64,000 bases of DNA from Hirudo medicinalis (Eukaryota; Annelida; Clitellata; Hirudinida; Hirudinidae), in NCBI GenBank assembly GCA_011800805.1, contig MPNW01000078.1, forward strand, positions 119,972-183,971, given 5' to 3'. The translations under genes were made by a program, and so were the position numbers. Positions within the stretch are counted from its first letter, which is position 1, and each line of letters starts with the position of its first letter. Shown piece by piece: positions 23,278-34,802 of this stretch. The notes under the pieces were generated by a model that ran no database searches, was not told the origin of the DNA, and saw only the letters and a list, made by a program, of their open reading frames with translations.

Positions 23278-24000
23278 AGTAATTATGAATTTAAGTAATT
23301 TTCGTGAATCTAAAAATACAGGTTTTATGTCTTTTATTAGATTATAAGTGAGACTTAATATATAATTTAATGACTTAGACTATAATTTTCAATTACAAAA
23401 TTTAAAGTCACCAAAAATGCAATATCTAAAAAATACAGATTGAGAATTTTAAATAATCCAGTTTAAATTACAAAAAACTAAAACTTGACTAAAACACCTC
23501 AAAACTTAAGAGCAATAAACATATTGTCCAATTGCTTAATTATCTAATTGCTTAATTTAAAAAAAATTACCAGAAGACCAAAGAGCTGCCAAAGTTCACC
23601 CAGTCAGGAACAGATGATAAAAACAAAATGTCTCAATACTTAACACAACCCTAGACAGCTAAATTCGTTAAATAAGTTTCATTTGAAAATTACGGTCTGC
23701 AGAGAATGAAAACATTGACCAAAACACAAATATAGATATTAAAAGGAAACCTAAACTTTAGAAACACCCACATGTTATTTAGTTATTTTACAAACCGAAT
23801 AATTTTGATTTGTATGTAATATATAATACATAGTATTTTTTAAAACATGACATAACACTCCTACAAATTCTATTGCAATGTTTGTTTTCAAAAGTGAGTG
23901 AATAGATGAACGGTCAAAGCAGCGAATTAGAGCAGTCTGCTGTAAGTTGCTGAGCGGGGTTATTTGTTTACCAGTATTTGTTGCCATTTAGGGTGTTGAT
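23278..24000. promoter_or_regulatory. Shared upstream region of TGFBRAP1 and the ASB gene
   Basis: The two genes start head to head 723 bp apart, so this stretch must contain both promoters and 5' UTRs. It is AT-rich, and I see no clear core promoter motif. ORFs here are short and show no known domain. Confidence 0.5.
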
Positions 24001-25328
24001 ATGCTTCAAGCTCTGGCAGACAATAATTTGTCGTTATTTGAAGGCTTGCTTCGTCGCCCCAACTGCCATGAAACTGAACTGAACCGCTGTTTGGTGTATG
24101 CGACCCAAAAGAACAAGATCGAGTGCATCAAGACTATTATCAGTCACAAAGATGTAGATATTAATTGCGTGGGTAGTAGTCGCAAGACTCCTGCAATGAT
24201 ATGTGCCGAGTTGGGGAACCAGGAGTCACTGAGCCTGCTTATAAATGATTCACGATGCAAAATTAATTTTCAAAATAGCTCAGGAGAAACAGCTTTGCAC
24301 TGTGCCGTTAGAGGTGGGAATGAAAAGTGTGTTAAAGAACTTATGAAAGCAGGCGCCAAGGGATCTTTATGCGATAACGACGGCAACACTCCGTTAATTT
24401 TAGCCTCAAAGACTCGATATCCTAATCTAGCAGTTTTAAAACAGCTGCTTGAAGAAAAGTCAGTTATAAACATTCAAAATAAAGAAGGCAGGACTGCATT
24501 GCATTACACTTGTGGGCAGGCAATGGGAACAGAACTGTTACTATCATCTGGTGCTAACCCTGATATCCAGGATTCACAAGAGAATTCACCTCTTCATATT
24601 GCAGCTATTGAGGGTTTTGATACCATAATGTTTTGCCTTATAACTTACAATTGCAGTGTAAACTTGATTAATACCTTTGGTTTGCTTCCATTACATTATG
24701 TGGCTATGAAAGGACACTGGAAAGTGGTAGAAGCCATTTCTCAGGCTGAAGGACTATTGGATGCCCCTGACAAATGTGGCAAAACACCTCTCATGAATGC
24801 CATAGAGAATAACAGAACAAGGACTGTAATTTCACTGCTTGTAGAAAATTGTTGTCCAAACACAGCTCATTGTAATAGTGGTATCACCCCTATTGAAGTT
24901 GCCTTCAATAAAAAGTTGTACCACATGGTGAGGCTGTTACTAGTTTTTGGTGGAAAGCCATCTTTCCTCTGGAAACAACTGCAATATGATGCTACACTTC
25001 ACTCCAAATTTGAAGTAAGAAACAAAAGTAATTGCTTTTAATAGTTTTTTTTTTAATTCATCCATCTTGCCTTATACATTTAACCTATTTGAAACTGCAC
25101 ATTTTGCAGAGCATGTTACAGGATTGTGAGATCATAAATGAATCTATTTCTGACTTGGATGAATCTCTTTTGCTGGTTGCAAATTGTCAAAGTCTTCGCC
25201 ATTTGTGCCGAATCAAATTCAGGGAAAAAGTGAGATCATTCAAAGAATTTGCTCAACATCTGAAACATCTGCCACAGCAGATTAAGGATTATGTCTTATT
25301 CAAGAATGTTGCATTTACTACTTATTGA
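24001..25328 (+). CDS. Ankyrin-repeat and SOCS-box protein
   Basis: Probable substrate receptor of a Cullin-5/Elongin BC ubiquitin ligase. Exon 1 is 24001-25014 and exon 2 is 25110-25328, joined in phase at GAA/AGC, for about 410 residues. The first 330 residues are at least eight ankyrin repeats, for example GETALHCAVRGGNEKCVKEL, GRTALHYTCG and NSPLHIAAIEGFD. The C-terminus is a SOCS box with the BC-box segment SLRHLCRIKFREKV and a Cullin-box LPQQIKDYVLF. A stop codon in frame just upstream supports the ATG at 24001. AATAAA follows at 25359. Which ASB subfamily it belongs to is not clear. Confidence 0.87.
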
Positions 25329-25856
25329 GTCCTTGTGCATTGTTATTTTTGATGACTGAATAAAGCCTTTGAAATGTGATCACTTGCTTGTAAGATGTTT
25401 AAGTGGTGCTTTGAGAAAGTTAAACGCAATAACAAAATAAATGGGGAAGAATTTATGAAAGCTTCTCTGAGAAAGCTGCTGAATAAGTGATGGAGGAGGA
25501 GTTGGTGTAACTCTGAAATAGACGAACTGCAGAAGAGATTTTGATTTGAATGAAAGGATAGTGATGTAATAAGTCATAAAGTAACTTTTTGTTAATTGGT
25601 TTGAGAAAAAAAGCTGCTCATTCATCGCAACATATTTTATTATTATAATTCTCAGTATGTAATTAATTTACAACATGCATGTTCTTATATTATAGAAACA
25701 AGGTTACAATAAAGGCAAATATTTAATTTCAATCTGCATTCACATAATTAATTAATTTCTTTTTTAAGTCATTGATTCTTTGCTGCGCAAATTTAATTCG
25801 CTCACGCTCGCTCTTTTATCGTTTCTTTGACAACATTAATTTTCAGTGGCGCAAAG
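25329..25856. promoter_or_regulatory. Intergenic, upstream of RanBP1
   Basis: Contains the 3' end of the ASB gene and the promoter region of RanBP1. CTCACGCTCGCTCTTTTATC near 25801 is a pyrimidine-rich stretch just before the start. No other feature is seen. Confidence 0.4.
25359..25364 (+). terminator. Poly(A) signal of the ASB gene
   Basis: AATAAA 31 bp after the stop codon. Confidence 0.65.
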
Positions 25857-27782
25857 ATGTCGAACGAGGAGAAGGTAATTATTTTTGCAATTGTCATTTC
25901 ATGAATGTTGTTATACGATCGCATGAAGCAAGAAGTCACATAGCCGCGGGCATTGTAGCGGCAAGTTCGAACTAAAACAATGAAATAACGATAACTTGCT
26001 TCCAGTAATTCTTCGTATTTTGTCATCTATACAGTTACAGAAAAATTGGCTTATATGTGAAATATAGTGCATTATCAATTTGTCAAATTATGCCGATTAA
26101 GGCTTATTTTTTTTTAAATACAACTGAAGAAATGTTTATATAAATCTAGAGCTGCAAGTTGCAAATTTTGAGAACAATTTGTTGTTTGCAGTCAAGACAA
26201 TCATAATTGTTGCTTTTGACTTAATCTCGTGTGACACTAACTTTGATTGAAATTGAACCATGATTTGGGCTCGAATTTTAGGATGAAGTTTTGGAGAGTC
26301 CCGATCTTCATTTTGAACCAATCATAAATCTGCCTTCAGTTGAAGTCAGAACATTAGAAGAAGATGAGGAGGAATTGTTGAAATTGTAAGTTCATGTTCA
26401 ATGGTCTTTGTTGTTTTACCAAATTTATTTCTATTAAAAGTTAATTGCAAATTGATTACAAATGTAAAAAATGGTGTAACAATGTGTTGCCTAGATTCAT
26501 TGCCATTGGTTTCAGAAGATTAACCAATCATTCATAAAAATTAAAACATTTTTTCATGTGGCTGAAACTTGATTCTATTGATTCATATTTTGATCGTCTT
26601 CACTTTCATTGCTGTCTAATTGGAGCTTATTTTATTCTCTGAAGGCGTGCAAAGCTCTTCCGCTATGACACTGACAGCGAACCAAGGGAGTGGAAGGAGA
26701 GGGGGACAGGAGAAGTTAAAATCTTGAAGCACAAAGATGGATCTGCCGAATTTTAATGAGGAGGGATAAAACCTACAAGATCTGTGCAAACCATCTGAGT
26801 ATGTCTGCTTTCTATCTATCTCTCTCTCCATCTGTAGTATTTCTGATGTGCTTTTGATTTCTGCTATTTAAATATTTACATTTTGTCATATTCAATTCAA
26901 ATACGTGAGCAATTTAAATGTTTCTGTCTTCTCTCATGATAAATTCAAACATCTGAGCGATTTAATTGTCATTTCAGTTCTCCCTGAAATTGATTTGAAA
27001 CCAAACTGTGGAAGTGACAGAGCCTGGGTATGGAGCACTTTGTCTGATTTTGCAGATGAAGAACCAAAACCAGAACTGTTGGCCATTAGGTTTGCCACTG
27101 CAGAAAGTAAGATTGGCCATTCTTTACTGTCAACGAAAACAAATTAAATGTTTTACATTGAAAGCTGTGCACACAATAACATGTAAGCATAACGATTAAA
27201 TATGTTACAATTACCAATATCTCACTGCAGGGGATATCCAAAAATGGATTGGAATTTTGTATTATTATTAAGTGTGATTGCTAATTGCTTGACAGATGCC
27301 TTAAAATTCAAGGAAGTTTTCGAGGAGGCCAAGAAGGTTGCATCAAATCGACAGAAAGGAAATGGTTGGTCATTGTGTGTAAACTGCCTGCCTTTGTTAA
27401 TAGTATTATATAAAAGCATGTCTTATAATAATCGGACTTTTCTAATAGTGATTATTAGCATATGGCCAAGTCAGCATTAGCTGAGTAGAGATAGGGTTGG
27501 ATTTGACATCGTGATGAATATTGTCATCACCCGCTAGGATTTGCGGTGTTTGGCGTTCTCCTGGACGTTTGGATCGCCTAATTGTATGTGTCACCAAATC
27601 CATATACTATATTGCAACTAAAGTCTTTTCTGTTTCAAGAGAGCAAATCCTCAGAAGCTGAGGAGGAAGTTACTGAGGTAAAAGATGAAGAACCAGGATC
27701 TCCAAAGGCTGAAGAAGATCTTGCAACAGGCATAGAGAAGGAGCTTGAGAAGCTCTCGGTGAAACCGAGCGGAGATGAGTAG
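25857..27782 (+). CDS. RANBP1: RanBP1, Ran-GTP binding protein
   Basis: Cytosolic Ran-binding protein that helps RanGAP hydrolyse Ran-GTP after nuclear export. Exons: 25857-25874 (MSNEEK), 26281-26385, 26645-26798, 26978-27106, 27296-27364 and 27640-27782. The Ran-binding domain is clear: [61 protein letters not shown] and [14 protein letters not shown]. The acidic C-terminus ends SVKPSGDE. In exon 3 the frame breaks by one base near 26746, between KHKDGSA and [10 protein letters not shown]. Everything after that is in frame with the following exons. This is probably an assembly indel, but a damaged allele cannot be excluded. The 3' end converges with RPS11. Confidence 0.92.
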
Positions 27783-28444
27783 TCACCCGATCACATGCTG
27801 TAAACCCAATAAGTAGGAATTTTTACCAAGCAGGACTAAAGCACGGAAACAGTCCAGTTATTTGTTTTTTTATATTTAAGTATTTTTGACTACTATCTAT
27901 ATTTTTACCTTTTGAGTCAAGATTGGCTAAACACATCAACTTTCAGGCAATTTTATATCAGACAGCTTTTAAAATGAGCCTCCAGCGTGAGATGTCCTCG
28001 CTTCAAGATTAATGTCGTTTCGACTGAAATTGTGTTGTTTGAAAACGTGTTTTTCTTTACGAGCATGGCGTACTTAGACATATTGTTTTGTGGCACTTCT
28101 GAACCCACTCAGATCCATTTGTGGTATCATTTGATGTTTTCATTAAATAGTTTTGTTGTACCATGAGAGTTTGTGGAATTGTTTCAAGGAGTCTATTAAT
28201 ATTGAAATATGGTTGTTGTAGAAGATTAATTTGATAATGGTGTGATTCTTGTAAGTCTTCTGGCATGAAACAATTATTGGGATCTTGTTCACATGAAAAA
28301 AATTGCTAGTTTCTGTTGATACCAATAGTGTGCTGAGTAGGCTATTTGGTGCATTTAACATATTTAGAAAACAATTAAAAATTCTCAATTTAATGAAATG
28401 ACAAAATCTAGTCATGAAATGCTCTTGACAAATGTTATGTCTTG
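27783..28444. other. Convergent 3' regions of RanBP1 and RPS11
   Basis: Tail-to-tail intergenic stretch. ORFs on the minus strand (28057-28448) have no recognisable domain. About 45 bp next to the RPS11 stop (28399-28444) is repeated in an RPS11 intron. Confidence 0.5.
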
Positions 28445-29272
28445 TCACATCTTCTGGAAAGCCTTCTTGGAAGATCCGGTTCCTTTGGTAACCTTGATGA
28501 CATTGAAGGTAACAGTCTTACTGAGGGGGCGGCATTCACCGACAGTCACTATGTCTCCAATTTGAACATCCCTATTTTGAAACATTGAATTTAGTATTGG
28601 TGAACATTCACACCTGATATACTCATTATTTTCCACAAATCACAGACTGAGTGAAATTTTGCCAGATACCGGAAGCAAGGGCTTAGGTGGACAGACAAGT
28701 TCTTGTGTCTCTTCTCAAATCTTTGGTACTTTTTGATAAAGTGCAAGTAGTTTCTCCTAATCACAATGGTTCTCTGCATCTTCATCTTGAGGACAACTCC
28801 TGTCAGGATTCTACCTCTGATTGAGATGTTTCCAGTGAATGGGCACTTCTTGTCGATGTAATGGCCTTCAATTGCCTAAACAACATAATATGTATATATT
28901 ATTGTAAATGCATATAATATAATTTCAAAATCTAGTCATGACATGCTCTTGACAAATGCAATGTCGTAAACATTTATATGGAGGCGTCTTGGTGATGTGA
29001 GTTATCGAGTTCGCATTAGAACATAAGCACTAAAAGCAATTCAATGTGCTGGAAGCGCAAAGCCTTGTTACCTCCCTAGGCGCCTTGAATCCAAGTCCGA
29101 CATTTTTGAAGTATCTCGGGACTTTAACGGATTTTGGCCCTGATATCTTTTTCTTATTTAAGAAAACTGTAGGTTGTTTCTGGAAAGCTCGTTCAACCTT
29201 AAACAATGTTTAGTTTAGTCAGCTAACAAATTTAATAACCACAGGGAAGAAACCTTACCTGAGTGTCGGCCA
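28445..29272 (-). CDS. RPS11: 40S ribosomal protein S11 (uS17)
   Basis: Small-subunit ribosomal protein. Four exons read from the right: 29272-29258 (MADTQ), 29197-29072 ([17 protein letters not shown]), 28875-28671 ([20 protein letters not shown], then [20 protein letters not shown]) and 28571-28445 ([20 protein letters not shown], ending KKAFQKM). Phases join cleanly and the length of about 157 residues is normal for the family. The five-codon first exon is a common layout for ribosomal protein genes. It shares its upstream region with BCKDK. Confidence 0.97.
28922..28968. repeat. Copy of the RPS11 3' end inside its intron
   Basis: AAAATCTAGTCATGACATGC and the following 25 bp nearly match 28407-28444 just downstream of the RPS11 stop, with a few changes. 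Confidence 0.7.
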
Positions 29273-29988
29273 TGTCGATATAACGGATGCGCGGCAGACG
29301 CAGACGATAAGTCTGGTGGAGATTAAAATAACGAGAGCTAATGTAATTTATCATATTCATTCTAACCTTTTTAAAATAATCTTATTTAATTTTTAATAGA
29401 GCACAAAGAGAAATCAGAAATATGATGGTTAAATGACATTTAAAGATAAATATTTCTGCTAAGATTTTATAATTGTCGGAACTAAGGAAATGTTTAGATA
29501 GGACGGAGGCATGGTAATTGTAATTCGTGATATTAAATGATGAAATGTTATGACCTATTTAACACACGATGTACGTCCTGAGGCTGACAAGCAGGAAAAA
29601 GTCAGACAATTTTGGAAAAATTTTGGGGTGATCATTTTATCATCCACAAAACAAAAAAAAAATTAGAATAATTATGTTATAGTTATACGTCTGAACTTTA
29701 GTCACCTTTGGAGGGAATATGTGGGTTGGTATATAACATAGATTTAAACCACTATAAATTCATGTCATGTTACCGCAATCGAGTGCTCCCTTCTCCTGAA
29801 GCGAGAAATGATTTTCTTTCTTCGTGCTTTGTCAACAGGAAATAATACTGTTAATGGAATGCTACTTGCGCTTTCATTACTAAAATAGCTAGCAAAACTT
29901 TAGATTGTCCGCTTAATAGGTTATCTTAGCGGGGATCATTTGTTGGCTTGCCTGAGACAACTAGGATCTTTTGAACTAAAATAGCATA
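29273..29988. promoter_or_regulatory. Shared upstream region of RPS11 and BCKDK
   Basis: Head-to-head spacing of 716 bp must hold both promoters. The 40 bp next to the RPS11 start are less AT-rich and could be its 5' UTR. No named motif is certain. Confidence 0.45.
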
Positions 29989-32895
29989 ATGAGGCTAATG
30001 TTTTCTCGCACTAATGCGATTTTCAGAAGTTCGGCATTGAAATGTTGGTTTAGCAGCTTCCCTTCGGGAACTCGTGACAACGCTCATCAGGTGCATGATT
30101 GTGACCGATCGGTGACCTACCACTACCTCCAAAGGGAAATAGTCGATTCTGCTCGCTTGGTTTGTCATCCAATGCATACTTTCTCGCATGTCTTTAAGAT
30201 GTCACGAAGTTTGAATTATTTCACATCACAGTACGATCATGGAATTCTCTTTGTTAGACTAACAATACTTTATAAACATTTGTACTTTTTTTCCCCAGAA
30301 ATTTGAGCCCACTTCTCTTGCCAAGCTACTCGAAATATCTTTAGGGAAGAATAATGTTTTGGTTAGTTACATCATTCTGGATAATAAGTGCTTAGATTAC
30401 CTTGAATAAAATTAAAGTTTTAAAATTGAATTCAAAATAAAATGAAGTTATGACAAGACATTTCTTACTTTCAGGATTGTGCCCAGTTGCTTCAAAAGCA
30501 ACTACCATTAAGATTAGCAAAGTGCATCGTTGCCTTTCATAAGTTGCCCTTTATCGTGGCGTCAAATCCCTCGCTCCTTCAATGTGTGCGTTACATATTT
30601 ATCTATTAATCCTATTGAATTATTCCAATTTTTATTAATATTGATGACCTTAATTTGTTCATGAATCATGAGTTCAAATGATAGTTAATTTGAATGATTC
30701 TCTAAGCAGCAAGAACTCTACTTGTCTGCTTATCATCATTTGAAAAAGTCTGAACAAGTGGGTGCCTTTATTTTTTTTCTGTTTCACTGGTTCAAAACTT
30801 CGACTGATTGTCTGTAACAACCCCCGAAATGACAGATTGACGACAATGCGAGCGAGGCCGACTTCAGTGCTTGCATTCAAGACTTTCTTGATGACCACAA
30901 ACAGGTGATTTCACTCTTGTCTCAGGGGTTCAAAGAAGCTGGCAAATACATGCAGGTGGTCGTTAATTTATTTTTCATGAAACCGTCGATTAATCATCTC
31001 AATTTATTATCAGCTTTTTCTGCAGTTGAAACCAATAACTAAAAGTAAGCATCTTTTACGTTCAATTAAGGACAACGAAGAGATCACAAAGTTTCTCGAC
31101 GAGATGATGAAATCTCGTTTAGGAATTCGAATCCTGTGCGATCATTATCTCCAACTTCCACTCGAAAGGGTTGTTATACAATAATTTGTTAGAGTATCGA
31201 CTGAATGCAAATTTCACGAAAAAATCGACGTGTCGCTCGTCACGAGTCATCGTCTTCGCATCATTGACTAGCTGCTTCAATTTGAAGTTGAATGTTCTTG
31301 AACAGTTTTTTGCATATTTTTTGGTAATTTTATCTTTAATGTTGTACTCTATGGATGTCTGTTTAGTTTTGTTAATAAGAATAACTTTGGTAAATGTGAT
31401 TGGGATAGTTTGGCACACCAGAAACCATAATCATTCAAACATTCTGCTAAATGTTGGCTTACGATTCTCAAGAGAGGTTACGTCGGAAGCATCGAAACAA
31501 AATTCTCTCCGAGGCACCTCTTGGAGAGGAAGGCCAAGGAAACGAAGTTCGTAAGATCACATTATGCCTACATTATTTCATTGTAACATCGCATCGTACC
31601 TACTGTAATTTCATTGCGATATCGCATCGTACCTACTGTAATTTCATCGAATAATTTCAGTACGAGTTAGCCGAGCGGGTTCGTTCCTGCACTTGCAATG
31701 ACAACGGTCGTAATGCGTCGTGTTCGCAACTGAGCTTGCACTGCCACGAGCTCCCTTTGCCAGGGATAAATGGTTGAAAAATGCGAATCTGATGCTATAT
31801 TCTCGTGGTGCTATGTAAATGGAGCATAATTAAAATTGCTTCGACAGAGCTCATTGTGAAAGAAATTATGGATCCTCACCTGAGGTGATGTTGTCAGGTC
31901 ACTTGGATGTCACCTTCATGTACATTTCTCCTCCTCTCGATTACGTCCTCAACGAGATATTCAAGAATTCCATGAGGTCATCTGTTTATGTATCACTTAA
32001 TAATATTATGTACCATGTAATGTTATGTATCACATAATGTTATGCATCATGTAATAATATTCGTGGACATTTGTAAGATAATCATCTCATTAATATTTGC
32101 TTTCACATATTTTTTGATGTTATTATCATCAAAGCATCAGGTCACTTTTGGTTGAAATGGAATAATTTAAAAAAATGTTTAGAATGATAAAAATTCACCG
32201 AGGATAAAAATGTAGGTTCTTTCTTAACAGAGCTGTGATGGAGTTCAGGAAGTCTCCACTGGACCATGTTCCTCCTATCACGGTCACCATAGTAAACAAT
32301 GATGTCGATTTTGGCTTCAGGTTGGTGAGCATCAATGACAGATGGCATTCTTTAAAACTTCAAAAAATTGAAATATAATTTGCATAGAGGCATCCGGTCG
32401 GTGACGTCATGAAAATAACGGATGCCTGCCATGCAATGTAATTGACATTCAATTTCCAAATGACGACAGGATAAGTGACAGAGGGGGAGGCATAGGGCAC
32501 GACGTACTCCCGAAGATTTTCGAGTACGGTTTCTCGAGTCCCCGCGTTCGTTCATCGCAGCAGGACGCATTCGACCTCATGAGCCAAAACAGGTCGTCAG
32601 GAGTAATGTTTGGGTGGGTATTGAAGTCTTAATTAACTGTGGGCACACTATTCTCATTTCAATTTTCTATGCTTGTTAGGCTGCAATTTTTAATACATTG
32701 TGTAAACATTATCTGTTACGATCGAATAGTTATGGATTTGGACTGCCCGTGTGCAAGGCCTTCGTGGAGCATCTGGGTGGCAAGCTCAAGATGTTCACGA
32801 TGCAGGGATACGGAACGGACGTCTACATCCGTCTGCCACATATCGAAGGCAAGGAGGGAACTTCGTTATATGAAACTAGTCCGACCGGGCTTTAA
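29989..32895 (+). CDS. BCKDK: Branched-chain ketoacid dehydrogenase kinase
   Basis: Mitochondrial kinase of the PDK/BCKDK family that inactivates the branched-chain ketoacid dehydrogenase complex. Exons: 29989-30159 (mitochondrial-type presequence MRLMFSRTNAIFRSSALKCW), about 30296-30360, 30475-30590, 30712-30757, 30836-30955 (FLDDHKQVISLLSQGFKEAG), 31027-31170 (KSRLGIRILCDHYLQLPLER), 31859-31978, 32231-32321, 32471-32613 and 32731-32895. The GHKL ATPase motifs are present: N-box NEIFKNSMR, G1 DRGGGIG, G2 YGFGLP, then GYGTDVYIRLPHIEG. These fit BCKDK better than the PDKs. One exon between 31171 and 31858 is uncertain: 31386-31480 shows weak similarity, but its phase does not fit. A SINE sits in the same intron. 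Confidence 0.9.
31658..31838 (+). mobile_element. tRNA-derived SINE, copy 3
   Basis: Starts GAGTTAGCCGAGCGGGTTCG, the best tRNA-like box A in the set. It continues with AACGGTCGTAATGCGTCGTG, box-B-like GTGTTCGCAACTGAGC, and a tail with TGCTATGTAAATGGAGC. Inside a BCKDK intron. Confidence 0.75.
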
Positions 32896-33148
32896 TGATC
32901 TCTCATCGAGTAGGCCAAGTTCCATGAGAGAACTCGAGACTAATTGTAACTGCTTGTAACCAAAAAATGCTTTCGTTTTGATCACATAGTGGTTTATCAA
33001 TGCGAAGGAAAGTTGCATCCTGAACTTTTATGAGTGAATAGCTTTCTCAGCCCAGACTACTTGGCACACCTGATCTACCAATCTCAATATATTCAAGAAT
33101 CATTTTTGCTTATCAACTTTCGAAGCTTGTGAGATGAACTGACACACA

Positions 33149-34405
33149 CCCAGTCCAAAAATAGATAGGGAGTACCCATTTTATGACGATATCTCAACCA
33201 ATATATTACGAAAATTACTCAAATTTTAATAAATTATATAAATAGTGCTTCAAAAGTTTTACATTGAATCTGGTGAAATATTATTTTCATACTTAATAAA
33301 AAATCAAAAAAAATGTGTTTTTACGGCATCCAAAAAAGATAGGAAGGAAACGTGAAAAGTCAATAATAACAGCAAAAATTTGACACAAAAAGTTATTTAA
33401 TGTGAAATTATATTTCCATTTTTCTCTATTATTTCAAAACATCTTTTGTCCATCGACAAAATTAATTTTTTTATAAAGTCTGATTTCAGATTATTCCAGG
33501 AGGTCCTGATGGCATCTTCCAACTCCGATTTATAATTAAATTGTTTTCTTCCAGCTCCATGATTTCTGCTATAAAATGACCCCTTAATCCGAGGTCATGC
33601 CAATAAAACTGATAACCATCAGGTCCATCTAGATCGAATTTTTTTTTTCACCAGAAAAAATTATGTTGGTCCAACCATCTCTCCTTGATAACATTGTTTT
33701 GGCCCACTGAACTCTGGCAATTTTGTGGTGTTCTTGCAGAGCTGGAACCTTCAATCTTTTTTCATATTTTAAAATCTTGCTCACATATAAGTAATTTATT
33801 ACTGCATTCTTAGAAACAGTTAAATTTAATTCTGTTCTTAGCTGGTTGGCAGAAAATTTACCCAATGATGCACTCACCAGTAGTCTCTCCTGCTAGGCAG
33901 ACAATTTCTTCTTTCTTCCCGGAGATTTCTTGGTTCCACAGTCTTCAGGAGCATTCATATAATTAGAAATAACATTTATGGACCTGGTGAGCTCTTTAGC
34001 AATCCTCAATCTTGAATATTTGGCTTTCCTGAAGGCTTCAATCCTTCCCTTCTCATTTTCAGACAATGTTTTGCCTCTACCCATCACTAAATTGTTATTA
34101 ATAAACTAAAAATGAAAATTTCTTAAATGTATCACGTTTATATACAAAAGAAACCTTCTTTGAAATTCATATAACCTTGTTAAATTAATTTGTATAAATC
34201 ATATGCAGACCCCTTCCTCTTTTTTGGACGCCCAAAAACACATTTTTACGTAATTTACGAGTTTTAATTATTCTATGAAGTCCAAATTTGACAAGATGTT
34301 TTGTAAGTGGTAAACTGACCTAATGTCCAAATTTGAATCAATTCTGTTGCTTGATGTACGCGAAATTTGCATAAAATATGCACTTCCTATCTCTGTTGGA
34401 CGGAG
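33149..34405 (-). mobile_element. Tc1/mariner element with IR/DR ends
   Basis: A 1257-bp element. Each end carries two direct copies of a core like GTCCAAAAAAGATAGGAAG: 33152 and 33329 on the left, 34218 and 34384 on the right (inverted). This is the IR/DR layout known from Sleeping Beauty-type Tc1 elements. The right flank is TA (34406) and the left is CA, likely a mutated target site. The inside holds a broken transposase gene. Confidence 0.82.
33480..34087 (-). pseudogene. Broken Tc1-type transposase
   Basis: The first part (34087-33893) begins MMGRGKTLSENEKGRIEAFR, a helix-turn-helix typical of Tc1 transposases, and ends at an AT-hook-like SPGRKKKLSA followed by a stop. A second segment (33877-33629) holds the rest of the DNA-binding region and the start of the DDE domain. 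There the expected first catalytic Asp is a Gly (IIFSGEKK), and the frame then breaks in a poly-A run. Downstream, the residues LDGPDGYQFYWHDL appear in another frame. The copy is dead. Confidence 0.85.
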
Positions 34406-34802
34406 TATAATAATAACACAATATTTTTTTCCTTAAACTTCTGTTCATTTGTTCATCCTTCGTTTGTTTATTATGACTGGACACATCACCCAATCGTTGT
34501 TAGTGCCTTCAAGAAAGATTTGCAATCAACCTTCCGAGGTAAATTCAGAAAAACATAATGAAAATAATTGCCGACAAAGTCGAGTGTCACGGGCTACTTT
34601 TTATTCAACAATAAAACCAGCAGTTACTAACAAAGGAAAAATTTCCGATAATGTCAAATAACATTCCTCAACCGAAATTGTCGGCCAACCATTCAGTCAC
34701 AGCAGGTTCAACGTGCTGCCATCCACAAACAGCAATTGAATGAAAATAGACGTCAATTTATCAAATTTAAATGGAGTTTTAAGATGGTCGGGGAGATTAT
34801 GA
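34406..34802. other. Intergenic, 3' side of ERCC6L
   Basis: Holds the probable 3' UTR of ERCC6L. Small plus-strand ORFs have no recognisable content. Confidence 0.45.
34600..34605 (-). terminator. Poly(A) signal of ERCC6L
   Basis: AATAAA on the minus strand, about 200 bp after the stop codon. Confidence 0.45.

Noticed and set aside
27500..27530. C/D snoRNA in a RanBP1 intron
   Set aside because: A TGATGA box within a small palindrome is present, but no CTGA box follows at a suitable distance.
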